In this document: piece by piece, positions 9,492 to 20,085 of the stretch
How the letters are laid out: each line of letters begins with the position of its first letter
How positions within the stretch are numbered: position 1 is the stretch's first letter
NCBI GenBank assembly: GCA_019914945.1
Contig: CM034100.1
Location: forward strand, 11,481,096 to 11,545,095
DNA from: Typha latifolia
Lineage: Eukaryota; Streptophyta; Magnoliopsida; Poales; Typhaceae
DNA: 64,000 bases
Reading direction: 5' to 3'
Position numbers and translations under genes: made by a program
The notes under the pieces: generated by a model
Told to the model about the DNA's origin: nothing
Database searches by the model: none
The model's input: only the letters and a program-made list of their open reading frames with translations

Positions 9492-10374
9492 TGATATGAT
9501 CTCCCCTTAGGCAAAAGTTCGATCTCTTCCTATTCTCTGATCTGGACTAGATCTGGCACAGAACTTTGAAATAAGATCCCAAAAGATGCCATTATCGGAT
9601 CGACGTGAAATTTGGATATGTTGTAACCCCAGAAAAGAGCTTTCCAATAAGTGGATGGAGACATGAGATCCTTGGATGATGGTGGTTGGAGGTGGACCGG
9701 CATTTGTGAGGTGGCACCGGTGAAAAGTGGTGATGGAAAGGTTATGGTTGATGGAAGGGTTAGGGCAAGTGTTGGATAGATTGGAAGAAGGGGAAGGAGA
9801 GGACCGCCCCTAAGTGTCTAGGGTGATTGGCCGGTCGAGGGAGGTTAGAAGCGGCATCGCTGGGGATTGAGAGAACGAGAGTGAAGAAGACGAAGGAGGC
9901 AAGGCAAAACTCAATTCTTCGATAATCAATAATAATCTCTGGTTGCCATCCACATCCTTTTAGAGGCTAACCAACAACTCAAAATTAACCCTAAATAATA
10001 CAATTTCGTTGGCCGCGTTTGAACGCGCCCGACCGCGTTCGAACGCACCGAGTCCGCTCTTCTCTAGAATTGCGAACGCGATGTAGGCGTTCGAACGCGC
10101 AATCGAACGCGCCTATTTCCCACTTCTCTAGATTTGCAAACGCGATGCAGGCGTTCATAGTGCATTCAAACTGGGCGTTCGAACACACAATGCACACTCT
10201 TCACCCACGTTCTCGATCGCATTCACAACCGCGTTCGAACTTACTCCATCCGCGTTCGAACGCGAATTATAGAAAACTTATTTTCATGTAAATTAAACAC
10301 TAAAACAAGAAACAAAGACACTCCTAAAGTGAATCTATGCTCAAGACGACATCGGTGAAGTTCGAATCGTATTA
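9492..10374 (-). repeat. LTR-A, 3' LTR of the defective element
   Basis: 883 bp from TGATATGATCTCC to GAATCGTATTA. A TATA box (minus sense CTCTAAAAGG, plus CCTTTTAGAGG near 9956) is preceded by a dense GCGTTCGAACGC array (about 10010-10265). An internal segment present in other A LTRs is missing near 9645. Confidence 0.8.
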
Positions 10375-10664
10375 ATCTACCACGCTTCCGCAACCTTGTC
10401 CTCAAGGTTTAAAATTTGGGAAACGATCTTTGATCTCTGACTCCAGTTCCTCCATTGTATGATCTTCTGCATTGGTTCCCGACATATCTGAAAATAGAGG
10501 AAATGTTGGTGCTGAAAAAGAGGCAAGCTCACTTGTGTCCGGTTGGTGCGAAAGGGCATCAGCCGCTCGATTCTCGATTCCTTTTTTGTAGACTAATTCG
10601 TAGTCATACCCAAGGAGTTTCATGGCCCACCATTGTTGGGCTATTGCTAACTGCATCTTGAGCC
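10375..10664 (-). pseudogene. pol: RNase H end fused to chromodomain end
   Basis: The minus-strand frame 10402-10656 reads the C-terminal RNase H segment (WWAMKLLGYDYELVYKKG, NRAADALSHQPDTSELASFS). It then runs through a spacer to the pol end (RFPNFKP/LEDKV). The whole integrase is missing between them. This is the only A-family RNase H piece in the window. It shows that ancestral A elements had an RNase H ending DTSELASFSAP, which fixes the right border of the RT/RNase H loss in the other A copies. Confidence 0.75.
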
Positions 10665-11930
10665 ATCTTAAGGTTGGTTGTGCTCATAATCATTCTGCCC
10701 ACTCTATGGATTAGGATCCAAGTCAAATGTATTCTGGTATAAGCAAACTCATCTTAAGTCAACTAGAGGGTTTCTGATCATGTCCCTTAGTTGACTTAAC
10801 GGAGTCTTGAAGTCCAGAGATGACTCATGCTCGACTTGACCCCTTTGGCTCATAGGTCCAACCCAGCTCATGTCTAGTAATTCCACCTAGTCAAGCCCAA
10901 CCATGTAGCCATCTTGAAATTCTAACCACTTAGGGTTTTCAAAAAAATTTGAAACCCCTAATATTTCTCCCATAATTTCATCTCCACTAGCCGTTGCCAT
11001 AGGAGTTGCCTTGGCATGTGTCAGCCTTGGCTGAGTAGTGACCACCTCTAGTAGTTGCTTTAGTAGGGTTCTCGACGGTGTAGCGGCAGTCGGCGGCGAT
11101 GGAAGGCCAAAGTTGGCCTAGAAAATGAAATCTTCATCTCCTTCTTCTCTGTCCTATCGCAGCCATGGCAGGAAGCTTTCGGCTGTCTGGGTGAGAAAAA
11201 TAGAAGCCCGCGAGGTCTTTACGGGGCTATCAATAGTCGGTGCTGCCATGGGTGGAAGATCGCGGCCTTCTCCTTTGAGTTGTAGCTTGGCAGGGAGCTA
11301 CAACATCATTGTCGATGACGACGCTGTCGCGGTCAACTGTTGATTGATCGAGGACAATGGTGGAAGGTCACTGGACGCCATACGTGATTTCTTTCTAGTT
11401 GCTGACTCACCGTGGTTGCAAAGGGAGGTGGTGTAAGGCGGCCCAAGTGTCGGAACTCGCGATTTCAGATAATCTCCCTCACCACTGATGAGGATTCCTG
11501 GCGAGGGATATCTAGCGACCATGTACACGGTCTTCCTCCATTCAATAGTGGTTCTAACGTCAAAAAAACATTTCCAACCGTTGAGCTCGCCGGAGGAAAC
11601 TGCTGCCTTGAAGCTAGACTCTTCTCCGTTTCTGAAGGGATCGGGAATGGTACAGCCAGCCCTTCACGGTTTGTCGACTAGGTCTCCGTTGCATGGGAAG
11701 ATGTGGAGATTCCGAGGGCTGCTACAATGGTTGAGGATCCCATTGTAGCCAGTGGCGGTTCGTTGTGGCTGACCATGGGTCGGGGTGTAGAAGCTCGATC
11801 TTCCTGTGTAGCCGAACTCTTCCCTATTTTTGTGGGGAACGGGAAGCACGTCGAGAATGTTGGATATGCTGCGGAGGGCTCCCCATGCTGCCTTGAGATT
11901 GCCATGCTTGTTGCGGAGGGCTCCCCATCT
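10665..11930 (-). other. Non-retroviral sequence captured by LTR-A element, copy 1
   Basis: About 1.27 kb without gag or pol similarity, between gag start and RNase H tail. A diverged copy is at 43023-44540. Two minus-strand stretches keep the same frame in both copies: one with WGALRSISNILDVLPVPHKN...EEFGY (about 11800-11930), one with ILISGEGDY...GVPYTTSL-like and ATRKKSRMASSDLPP (11298-11528). A third pair near 10970-11110 shares KQL.EVVT.QP, HAKATPMA and IMGEILG. I do not recognise the protein. It may be a host gene fragment with introns or another repeat; overlapping plus-strand frames are not conserved evidence. Confidence 0.5.
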
Positions 11931-12138
11931 GGTTATTGATGGCCATTTGTTCAGAAAGAGACCCCAACACTGCTTGAACACTAGGTTCTTCCGTATTCCG
12001 ATTAGATCGGGTGGTTCCGTGGGTGGAAGTCCCCGCAATCGTTTATCCCTCCTCTATTGGGAGAATCTCTTCTTCATCATCTCGTCATGCAGCCATGGCT
12101 CTGGTGGTCGTAATAGGAAGCGCTTGTCCGAGGAACGG
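11931..12138 (-). pseudogene. gag: A-family gag N-terminus
   Basis: The minus strand starts with an MTTTRAMAAWRDDEEEILPIEE-like segment, continues with STHGTTRSNRNTEEPSVQAVLGSLSEQMAINN, then joins the foreign sequence. It matches the gag starts at 39946 and 48811. One stop replaces a sense codon after IEEG. About 65 residues remain. Confidence 0.75.
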
Positions 12139-12152
12139 TGGCTCTGATACCA
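12139..12152 (-). promoter_or_regulatory. Primer-binding site (tRNA-iMet)
   Basis: TGGCTCTGATACCA on the plus strand, complement of TGGTATCAGAGCCA, four bases from the LTR end at 12157. Confidence 0.85.
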
Positions 12153-12156
12153 GACT

Positions 12157-12548
12157 TGATACGATCTCCCCTTAGGCTAAGGTTCGATCTCTTCCTATTC
12201 TCTGATCTGGACTAGATCTGGCACAGAAATTTGAAATAAGATCTCAAAAGATGCCACTGTCGGATCGACATGACATATGGATATGTTGTAGCCCTAGAAA
12301 AAAGCTTTCCAACAAATCAAGTTTTAGGCAAATCGGATGTGGGGATCTTGAGATATCGTCCGATTAGTGGACGAACATCAGAGTGGTCTGTTTAGGATCC
12401 GTGGATAGAGGCACGAGATCATTGGAGATGGTGGTTGGAGGTGGACCGGCGTTTGTGGGGTGGCACGTGTGAAAAGTGGCGATGGAAAGGTTATGGTTGA
12501 TGGAAGGGTTAGGACAAGTGTTGGATAGATTAGAAGAAGAGGAAAGAG
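12157..12548 (-). repeat. Truncated LTR-A, 5' LTR
   Basis: From TGATACGATCTCC to about 12548. It matches the 3' half of other A LTRs (GGATCGACATGA, GAAAAAAGCTTTCC, TGGACGAACATC), then stops. The upstream promoter half and palindromes are absent. Confidence 0.75.
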
Positions 12549-12883
12549 AGTCTTCCCTTGTCTCGGTTCTGCTGTGGTCATGAACCATATTCAGAGCGAC
12601 CACGACAGGACCGAGTCAAATTGGTTCGTGACCAATTTCTTGAAATCATTGTGATCTTTTTGAATTGAGTCAACTCTATGCATCCACATTCGCACTCATG
12701 GACGTTGGTTGACTCGGTCCTGCCATGGTCGCTCCAAAGGAATCGGCCTCACAGTTAGGGTCAACGTGGATTGAGTCTTCCCTTGTCAGTGTACTCTGCA
12801 TAGGTCTCCTTGTTGATGTTATCTTCCTTGATTCAACCATTAATGGAAGTTTGAGGTTCGCCTGCTCTGATACCAAATTGTTA
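12549..12883 (-). pseudogene. gag: B-family gag N-terminus
   Basis: Frame 12676-12876 carries ANLKLPLMVESRKITSTRRPMQSTLTREDSI...ADSFGATMAGPSQPTSMS, the B gag start. It runs to about 12620. Between 12549 and 12620 is a short unassigned stretch (GTCTCGGTTCTGCTGTGGTCA...). Primer-binding-like sequence follows on the right, so this fragment belongs to LTR-B at 12920-13699. Confidence 0.7.
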
Positions 12884-12919
12884 AACTATAATACAATTTT
12901 GATAAGCTCTGATACCATA
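12884..12919 (-). promoter_or_regulatory. Two primer-binding-like sites
   Basis: Primer-binding sequence of the form GCTCTGATACCA lies at 12866-12877 and again near 12906-12917, separated by a degenerate middle unit. Both are complements of the tRNA-iMet site. Confidence 0.65.
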
Positions 12920-13699
12920 TGTTATGTTCTGGACCCAAAGATAGGCTACGCAATGATTCCTTCAAGATCTTGATGTATTAGAGGAATCAATTTGTGGGAC
13001 CGTGGGAAAATATTCGTCAAGATATTCCCGGTAGTTAGAAAATTACGAAACAATCAGGTTAGATCCATAACTTCTTGATCTACAACTTTCGTTTTTACAC
13101 CCTCCGCAGATTCTAATTTCATATTTATGGAAAGATATGGAGATGAAGGTGGATTGTGGTTGTGATTTAGGAATATAGATGAAGGGAACGAAGTGGTCAA
13201 GATCCCAAAGAAGAGGGGTGGCTCGATAGTCGACGAAGATTAGAAGTTAGGAGAAACCTTGCCAATGGTAGAGGTGGAAGAATGGTGAAGAGGAAGGAGG
13301 GAGATTAGGGTAGATAGATGATAGAGAGGCAAGAAATCAATAATCCAATAACATAATAAAGTTGGCTGCCATCCACATATTTATAAAGGCTAACCAGCAA
13401 ATCCTAAATCAATATATAACTCTAATTCTAGAGGATATCCGCCGATCGCATTTGAATGCACTAGAAGACGTTCTCTATACGTGTGAATGCGATGCCGGCG
13501 TTCAAACGCGAGAGTTCGAACATGCTCGACCATGTTCGAACGCACAATATGCATTCTCTGTATTTGCGAACCTGATGCAAGCATTCACAAGGGCGTTCGA
13601 ACATGACCCCACCTGCGCTCGAACGCGACATACAAGAATTGTATTTTAATGAAAATAAATAAATAATGCAATAAGAAAAGATCCTAACTAACTGTATCA
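12920..13699 (-). repeat. LTR-B
   Basis: 780 bp from TGTTATGTTCTGG to ACTGTATCA. It contains the GGCTGCCATCCACATATTTATA promoter region at about 13362-13383 and TTCGAA palindromes at about 13510-13625. On its right end an opposite-strand primer-binding-like sequence begins, not a pol tail. Confidence 0.8.
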
Positions 13700-13740
13700 A
13701 CTGGTATCAGAGCTTAAAAATTTGGTATGAGAGCTTAACA
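13700..13740 (+). repeat. Plus-strand primer-binding-like remnants
   Basis: CTGGTATCAGAGCTT followed by TTGGTATGAGAGCTT reads in the opposite direction to the neighbouring LTR-B and pol. They look like the edge of an element formerly in plus orientation, or an inverted junction. Confidence 0.5.
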
Positions 13741-14995
13741 CACCTCCTGTAACAATCTCAAAACATCTAGGTCAGATGGACATGCATACCTCAGCTTGTC
13801 ATGTAAAGAAAAAGTAGGAGAAGAATAGGCTGCGAGCTCGGCGGTATCTAGTTGGCGCGATAGTGCATCCGCCATTCTATTTTCCGTTCCCTTCTTGTAT
13901 TGAATTTCATAGTCATACCCCAGCAATTTTGTGACGCATCTCTACTGTGCTGGAGTGTGAATACGCTGTCCCATAAAGTATAGAAGGCTTCTTTGGTCGG
14001 TTAGGATAATGAATCGTCTACCGATCAAATAAGGCCTCCACTTTGTCACTACATGCAGAATTGCCAACATCTCTCTCGTAGGTCAACAATTGCTAAGATT
14101 TTTATGATAAAGTCTTGCTAAGAAAAGCTATGGGACGTCCTCCTTGCATTAGTACAGCTCCTATGCTAACTCCCGATGCATCACATTCCATGACAAACTT
14201 TTTGGTGAAGTCCGGTAGAGCTAGAATGGGCGCCGTTGTTATTGCTGTTTTCAGTTTTTCAAAGCCTATAGTGGCTTCATCCATCCATTTAAAAGAGTAT
14301 TTCTTTAACAAAGAAGTGAGAGGAACAATGATCTTGCCATAGCCAGCGATAAAGCGGCGATAATACCTGGTGAGCCCCAAGAATCCTCGCAATCCTAAGG
14401 TGGTAGTAGGGATCAGCCAAGCGGTCATGCATGCTACCTTTTGAGGATCCGCCGCCACTCCTTCCGTTGAGATGATGTGGCATAAATACTCCACTTGTGG
14501 TACTCTCTATAGGCACTTGGACTTCTTAATCTTCAGCTAGTTTTGCTTCAATAAATTCAGCACATCCTCTAAATTCCTCCAATGCTCCATTTTAGTCCTG
14601 CTGTACCCCAAAATATCGTCAAGGAATACCAAGACAGACCTTCGTAGTAGAGGCTAAAAAATATCATTCATGAGGCCTTGAAAAGTAGTTGGAGCATTGG
14701 TGAGACCAAAGGGCATCACTTAGAACTCGTAGTGCCCGTCCGGTGTTCGAAATGCAGTTTTGTGCACATCTGCCGGGTGAACTCTAATTTGATGATACCC
14801 GGCCCTCAAACAAGCTTACTAAATATGGTCATCCCTGCAAGCTAATCCAGCAGCTCCTCTATGACTGGAATGGGATACCGGTCCTTGACAGTGATAGCGT
14901 TTAGTGCCTAGTAGTCGACACAAAAATGTCATGTCCCGTTCTTTCTTTCGCACCAATAGCACGGGCGATGAGTAAGAGCTATGAGTGATCCAAAG
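13741..14995 (-). pseudogene. pol: B-family RT and RNase H region
   Basis: Minus-strand order: RT palm and FFDD-type segment near 14600-14640 (broken by stops), RT connection ([20 protein letters not shown]), RNase H with [25 protein letters not shown] and [11 protein letters not shown] (14102-14494). The C-terminal LLGYDYEIQYKKGTENRMADALSRQ is at 13735-13926. The first part of RT is lost: at about 14990 it joins the protease of the same family. RNase H motifs look conserved but the element has stops in RT. Confidence 0.8.
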
Positions 14996-15500
14996 ACAAT
15001 GTCCGCTCCTCACAACACCAATTGATACAAGTCCACAATGATGTCCTATCCTCGCACCCGCATACTGACTCGGCGACACAACCTCTCCGCCCTAAGCTTC
15101 GTGCCGTCTCCAAAAGCAACGTCAAACCCCATGGTAGGTTTAGCGCCCAAGCCCAATCTTCTCACTAACCTCTCATCTAGAAAGTTGTGTATACTCCCTG
15201 AATCGATGAAGATGTACACACAATGCTTTCTAACGAGTCCGTCCACCCGCAATGTCCTCGGCATGGAAGTACCCGAATATACATGCATCAATATTTCAGC
15301 TTGGATATCTTCCTCCGTGCCCTCCTCCACGGCCTCCTCATGGACCTCTTTTGAGCACTCTCCATCACCAACAACCTCATCATCCTTCTCGAGACCGTTG
15401 ATGAGCATCACACTCCCAATCGGTTTGGAGCACTGATGACAAGGGGTGAAACGTTCATCTCATCGAAAGAAAAGACACTTCGCTCCTCCACCTAGGCAGG
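14996..15500 (-). pseudogene. pol: B-family protease and zinc-knuckle linker
   Basis: Frame 15046-15411 gives the acidic linker, ILMHVYSGTSMPRTLRVDGLVRKHC and the protease FIDSGSIHNFLDERLVRRLGL...FGDGTKL. D-S-G is intact here, one of few B copies with it. The C-terminal half is lost through deletion into RT at about 15000. A CCHC-type knuckle with TPCHQCSKPIG lies near 15430-15490. Confidence 0.75.
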
Positions 15501-16790
15501 TGTGAGAGTTTGAACGGGGGGTCTTGTGTCTCCTCCAACATCGGAAGAAGGTCTCAAAGGTGGTCATGCTCTAGTACTAGCAGTCGTTGTCTTTGAACCC
15601 GTAGAATTTTTAGCCAGCATTCTAGTCGCAAACCACCCATCTCGGTTGCCCCAACTTATTTTCGCTGCCATCTTGAGAGCCTTATGCTTTTGCTCCATCC
15701 TCACGGCCTTCTCAAAGGCCTCCTCAAAAGTGGTAGGACAGAGAGCATAAACATCTGCTTGGTTCTCCTCCCGCAATCATGAAATATAGGTGGTCATCAA
15801 TGTCGGTTGGGGCCAAGGTTGCTCGCAACGACTACTAACTCTTTAAAATTCTGCTTAGTACTCCAATATGGTCGTTCTTTGAACCATCTTGCTTAATGTG
15901 GCAGCAAATTCTTTATATGTCGCTGTCCAAAATCTGTGTGTAATCCTCCTACAAAAGTCAGCCCAACCAGTAAATTCTCCACCATGAAGAATTGATTGAT
16001 ACCAACGCAATGTCGTTCCTTGGAGGTGAAAGCTTGCCATATTGACCTTTGCGTCCTCCGCAATGCGTTGGCAATCAAAGTATTGCTCCACTTGAACACC
16101 CAATCTATTGTATCACTACCTTGGAATTTTGGAAAGTCCAAGCATGCAGTTCTCCCCCGAATAGCATTGTCAGGTTCGTGAAAGATCCTTGGTTTAGGTC
16201 TGAACCTTTGTGCTGGTTGATCACCTTCTCTAAATCCTTGAGCTTGTCCATCACCATCTCAGAAGGGATCAACATCATCCTGTAAGTGCCAATCCTCTTC
16301 ATCAATGAAGCGCACCAGTGCTGCATGCATCTCGAGTTCCACCACCACCGGTCTTGGGTTATGTATCGGAGGTGGGGGATGTGGTGGAGGAATAGGTAAA
16401 AGAGGATCATTGACACTAACATATTGCACATGGACTTATGGGGTATCAGTTTGGTGTGGTCCCACCACTGGTCCTTCTTGAGGCACTGATCTTCGTCAAG
16501 GAGATGACGAAGCCGATCGGTTCATGACATATTCCTTTAAAGTATTATGATTATTATGCATTGCGTCAACCCTATGCAGCAATATTTGGAACATGCCTCT
16601 AAGTTCATCCACCAAGCCCATGTTCACACCCATGGACATTGGTTGACTCGGTCCTACTGTGGTTGCCCCAAAGGAATCGAACTCATGATTAGGGTTATTG
16701 TGGATTGAGTCTTCTTTTGTCGGTGTGCTCTCCATTGATCTCTTTGTTGATGCCATGTTCCTTGTTTCCACCATTAATGGAGGTCTGAGG
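15501..16790 (-). pseudogene. gag: B-family gag
   Basis: Nearly the whole gag is visible on the minus strand in several frames. The N-terminus is at 16496-16774 (MASTKRSMESTPTKEDSI, DSFGATTVGPSQPMSMGVNMG). The hinge and RIGTYRMMLIPSE lie at 16105-16431 in a shifted frame. The core WVFKWSNTLIAN/VEQYFDCQRIAEDAKVNMASFHLQGTTLRWY is at 15855-16141. The C-terminal part is VYALCPTTFEEAFEKAVRMEQKHKALKMAAKI (15564-15776). Multiple frameshifts make it a pseudogene. Confidence 0.8.
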
Positions 16791-16853
16791 TTCGCCTGGC
16801 TCTAATACCAAATTGATAGGCTCTACGATACCAAAAGATAGGCTCTGATACCA
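16791..16853 (-). promoter_or_regulatory. Primer-binding-site cluster
   Basis: Three imperfect copies of GGCTCTGATACCA, in the forms GGCTCTAATACCA, GGCTCTACGATACCA and GGCTCTGATACCA, lie next to the LTR-B2 end at 16854. Confidence 0.75.
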
Positions 16854-17396
16854 ATGATAGGCTACGAAACGATCCATTCAAAATCTGAATTTATTGTAGG
16901 AAACAGTCCATACAACCGAGGGAAAATGTTCACCAAATATACTCCCGTTGTCAAAAAATTACAAAACTTAGTGGAATCAATCCGTATCTCCCCGATTTAT
17001 GTTTTTTATATTTACGCCCTTCACAGATTCTAAATGAAACAGGGATGAAAACACGATATTTTGTGGATGATGATAGTGGTGACGGGTGGAGTGGACGTTA
17101 GGGTTATGGATGATACCAAAAGATAGGCTCTGATACCAATGATAGGCTACGAAATGATCCATTCAAAATCTAAAATTATTGTAGGAAGCAGTCCATGCAA
17201 CCGAGGAAAAATGTTTACCAAATATACTCCCATAGTTAAAAAATTACATAACTTAGTGGAATCAATTCGTAACTCCCCGATCTATGTTTTTTGTATTTAC
17301 GCCCTTCGTAGAATCTAAATGAAACAGGGATGAAAACACGATATTTTGTGGATGATGGTAGTGGTGATGGGTGGAGTGGACGTTAGGGTTATGGAT
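16827..17396 (-). repeat. 285-bp tandem duplication spanning primer-binding site and LTR end
   Basis: The sequence beginning GATACCAAAAGATAGGC at 16827 recurs at 17112, and both copies run through GTTATGGATGATA. Each has a primer-binding core and the LTR terminal TGATAGGCTACGAAA. The inner LTR end is thus buried inside an enlarged LTR. Confidence 0.85.
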
Positions 17397-17938
17397 GATA
17401 ATGTAGATGAGCGTGGATGGGTGATATTGTTTAAGAGATAAAGATAAGGGGAAAAAGTGGTTAAGATCCCAAGAAAGAGGGAGGACTCAACAGACGAGGG
17501 AGATTAGAAGTTAAGAGAGACCTTGCCAATAGTAGAGGTGGTAGGTTGGTGAACAGGGAGGAGAGAGATTAGCGTAGAGAGACTAGAGAGAAGATAGAGA
17601 GGCAAGAAACTAATATTATAATAGTATAATAATTTTGGCTGTCATCCATACCTTTATTAACCCTAATTCTAGTGGACTCTCGCTGATTGCATTCGAACGC
17701 ACAAAAGGCGTTCACTATCAATGCAACTGATGCAGACGCTCGAATGCGGCGTTCAAACATGCTCGATCGTGTTCGAATGCGCATCTCGCAATCTCTGTTT
17801 TTGCAAATCTGATGCAGGAGTTCACAAAGACATTTGAATGCGACCCCTTCTGCGTTCGAACGTGACCTACAGGAAATTTATTTTAATAAAAATAAATAAT
17901 TAATGCAATAAGAAAAATACTCTAACAAGGTGTATTAT
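16854..17938 (-). repeat. LTR-B2, 5' LTR with internal duplication
   Basis: From TGATAGGCTACGAAAC to AAGGTGTATTA. It resembles the B2 LTR at 5738-6693 but is longer because of a 285-bp tandem duplication at its 3' end. TTCGAA palindromes occur around 17690-17865. Right of it lies a 36-bp piece of RT-connection sequence (17939-17974). Confidence 0.75.
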
Positions 17939-17974
17939 GATCTTACCATACCTGACGATGAAGCGGCGATAATA

Positions 17975-18758
17975 TGGTACACTTAGTTAGGATCTTTTCT
18001 TATTGTATTAGTTGTTTATTTTTATTAAAATAAAATTCCGTAAGTCGCGGCTCGAACGCAAGTGGGGTCGTGTTCGAACACCCTCACGAACGCCTGCATC
18101 AGGTTCACAAATATAGAGAACGCATACTGTGCATTCGAAAGCCTGCATCGTGTTCGCACATACAAAGAATGTCTTTTGATACGTTCGAACATGATCGGGC
18201 GCGTTCGAATGTGATCGGCTAGAATCCTCTAGAATAAGGGTTGCATATTGTTATGGATGGCAGCCAACCTTATTATGCTATTGGATTATGGATTTCTTGC
18301 CTCCTATCTTATCTCTAGACTTCTCCCTCCTCCTTCTTCACCATCCTTCCATCTCTACAGTTGCCAAGGATTCTCCTAACTTCTAATCTCCCTCGATTGT
18401 CGAGCCACCCCTCTTCTTTGGGATCTCGACCACTTCGTTCCCTTCATCTACTTCTGTTAATCAGATTCATAATCCACCTTCATCTCCATATCCATCCATA
18501 ATCCTAACATCCACTCCACCCATCACCACAACCATCACCCATGTTATTCCGTGTTTTCGTCTCTGTTGCATTTTGAATCTATGAAGGGCATAAATATAAA
18601 AGTTGTAGATCAGGATGTTTTTCTGTGTTTTGTAATTTTCTGACTAACGGAGAATATCTGACGAATATTTTTCCACGGTTGTGTAGACTGATTCCTGTAA
18701 TACATTCAGACCTTGAAGGAATCGTTGCGTAGCCTATCTTTGGTACAAGAACCTATCA
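17975..18758 (+). repeat. LTR-B, 5' LTR
   Basis: 784 bp starting TGGTACACTTAGTTAGGATC (first TGA changed to TGG) and ending AGAACCTATCA. GCGTTCGAA-like repeats lie at 18040-18215. ATGGATGGCAGCC at 18250-18265 marks the promoter-proximal block shared by all A, B and F LTRs. The TATA itself is degraded here (GCATATTG). Confidence 0.85.
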
Positions 18759-18780
18759 AGTTGTATCAGAGCTTATCAAA

Positions 18781-20085
18781 TTGGTATCGGAGCAGGTGAA
18801 CCTCAGACCTCCATTAAAGGTAGAAACAAGAAAGATGACATCAATAAGGAGACCTATAGAGATCACACCTACAAGGGAAGACTCAATCCATGATGACCGT
18901 AACCGCAAAGCCGATTCCTTTGGAGCGACCATGGCAAGACCGAGTCAACCAACGTTCATGAGTGTGAATATGGATGAACTTAGGAGCATGTTCTATACAT
19001 TGATGCATAGAGTTTACTCAATTCAAAAGGATCACAATGATTTTAAGGAATATGCCATGAACCGATTTGATTCGTCATCTCCTCGATGGTGATCGGAGTT
19101 TCAAGAAGGACTAGCGGTGGGACCTCATCGAACTTATACCCCATAGGTCCAGGTGCGTCATGCGAGTGTCAATGATCCCCTCTTACCTATGCCTACACAT
19201 CAATCCCCACTTTCATTGCAAAACCCAAGACCGGCGGTGGTGGAACTTGAGAGGCGTGCGGCACCGGTGTGCTTCATCGATGAGGAGAATTGGCACTTTG
19301 AGCATGAGGTTGATCATTTTGGAGATGGTGAGCGACGTGCTCGAAGATTTAGAGAAGGGGAACAACTTGCACAAAGGTTTAGATCTGAACCAAGGATCTT
19401 TCGCGAACTCGACAATGTTATTCGGGGGAGAACCGTGCGCTTGGATTTCCTAAAATTCCAAGACAGTGATCCAATAGATTGGGTGTTTCAAGTTGAACAA
19501 TATTTTGATTGTCAAGGTACAGTGAAAGATGCAAAGGTCCAGATGGCAAGCTTTCACCTCCAAGGAATGGCATTGCATTAGTATAGATCGGTTATTCGTG
19601 GTGGAGGATTTACCGGATGGGCTGATTTTTGTGGGAGGATTATACACAGATTTGGGACAGTGGCATATGAAGATTTTTCTGCCACATTAAACAAGATGGT
19701 TCAAAGGATGACCATATTGGAGTACCAAGCTGAGTTTGAAAGAGTTAGTAGTCGTTGTGAGCCACCTTGGCCCGAACCGAAATTAATGAGCACATTTATT
19801 TTAGGGCTGCGAGATGAGGTTGAGGCAGATGTTCGTGCTCTTTGCCCTACTACTCTTGAGGAGGCCTTTGAGAAGGCCGTGAGGATGGAGCAAAAGAATA
19901 CGGCTTTAAAGATGGCAGCGAAAATCAATTGGGGCAACCGAGTTGGGCGGTTTGCACCTAGAACGTTGGCTGAAAATTTCGTAGGTTCAAGAAAAACGAC
20001 TGATGTTAGAGAAGTCATAAGACCTTTGAGACCTTCTTCTGATGTTAGAGGAGTCACAAGACCCCCCGATCGAACTCTCACACCT
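18781..20085 (+). pseudogene. gag: B-family gag
   Basis: N-terminus RKMTSIRRPIEITPTREDSI...ADSFGATMARPSQPTFMSVNMDELRSM (18781-19092). Then stops. Hinge and capsid core follow: VCFIDEENWHFEHEVDHFGDGE, WVFQVEQYFDCQGTVKDAKVQMASFHLQGMALH (19153-19581). The rest is GGGFTGWADFCGRIIHRFG, AYEDFSATLNKMVQRMTILEYQAEFERVSSRCEPPWPEP and LCPTTLEEAFEKAVRMEQKNTALKMAAKI (to about 19950). About three in-frame stops break an otherwise collinear gag of roughly 430 residues. Confidence 0.85.

Larger units (their letters stand above)
9492..12548 (-). mobile_element. Defective LTR-A element carrying foreign sequence
   Basis: Minus-strand order: 5' LTR-A (12157-12548, truncated), primer-binding site (12139-12152), gag N-terminus (11931-12138), about 1.27 kb of non-retroviral DNA (10665-11930), RNase H end joined to chromodomain end (10375-10664), 3' LTR-A (9492-10374). 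Most of gag and all of protease, RT core and integrase are missing, so it is non-autonomous. The left flank is gag of a B element. The right flank is disturbed, so no TSD is visible. The same foreign sequence recurs in the element at 42168-45508. Confidence 0.75.

Noticed and set aside
9991..10291. Opposed frames over the palindrome arrays (also near 13.4, 29.9, 33.4, 47.8, 51.7 kb)
   Set aside because: CpG-rich palindromes keep both strands open by composition; these are LTR promoter sequence.
11125..12147. Plus-strand frames of 60-105 codons as host genes
   Set aside because: They overlap each other on both strands, and the parallel frames between the two copies are on the minus strand.
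5738..17938. One B2 element spanning both B2 LTRs
   Set aside because: The interior holds fragments from several elements in an order that cannot be a single body, and outer flanks do not match as a TSD.
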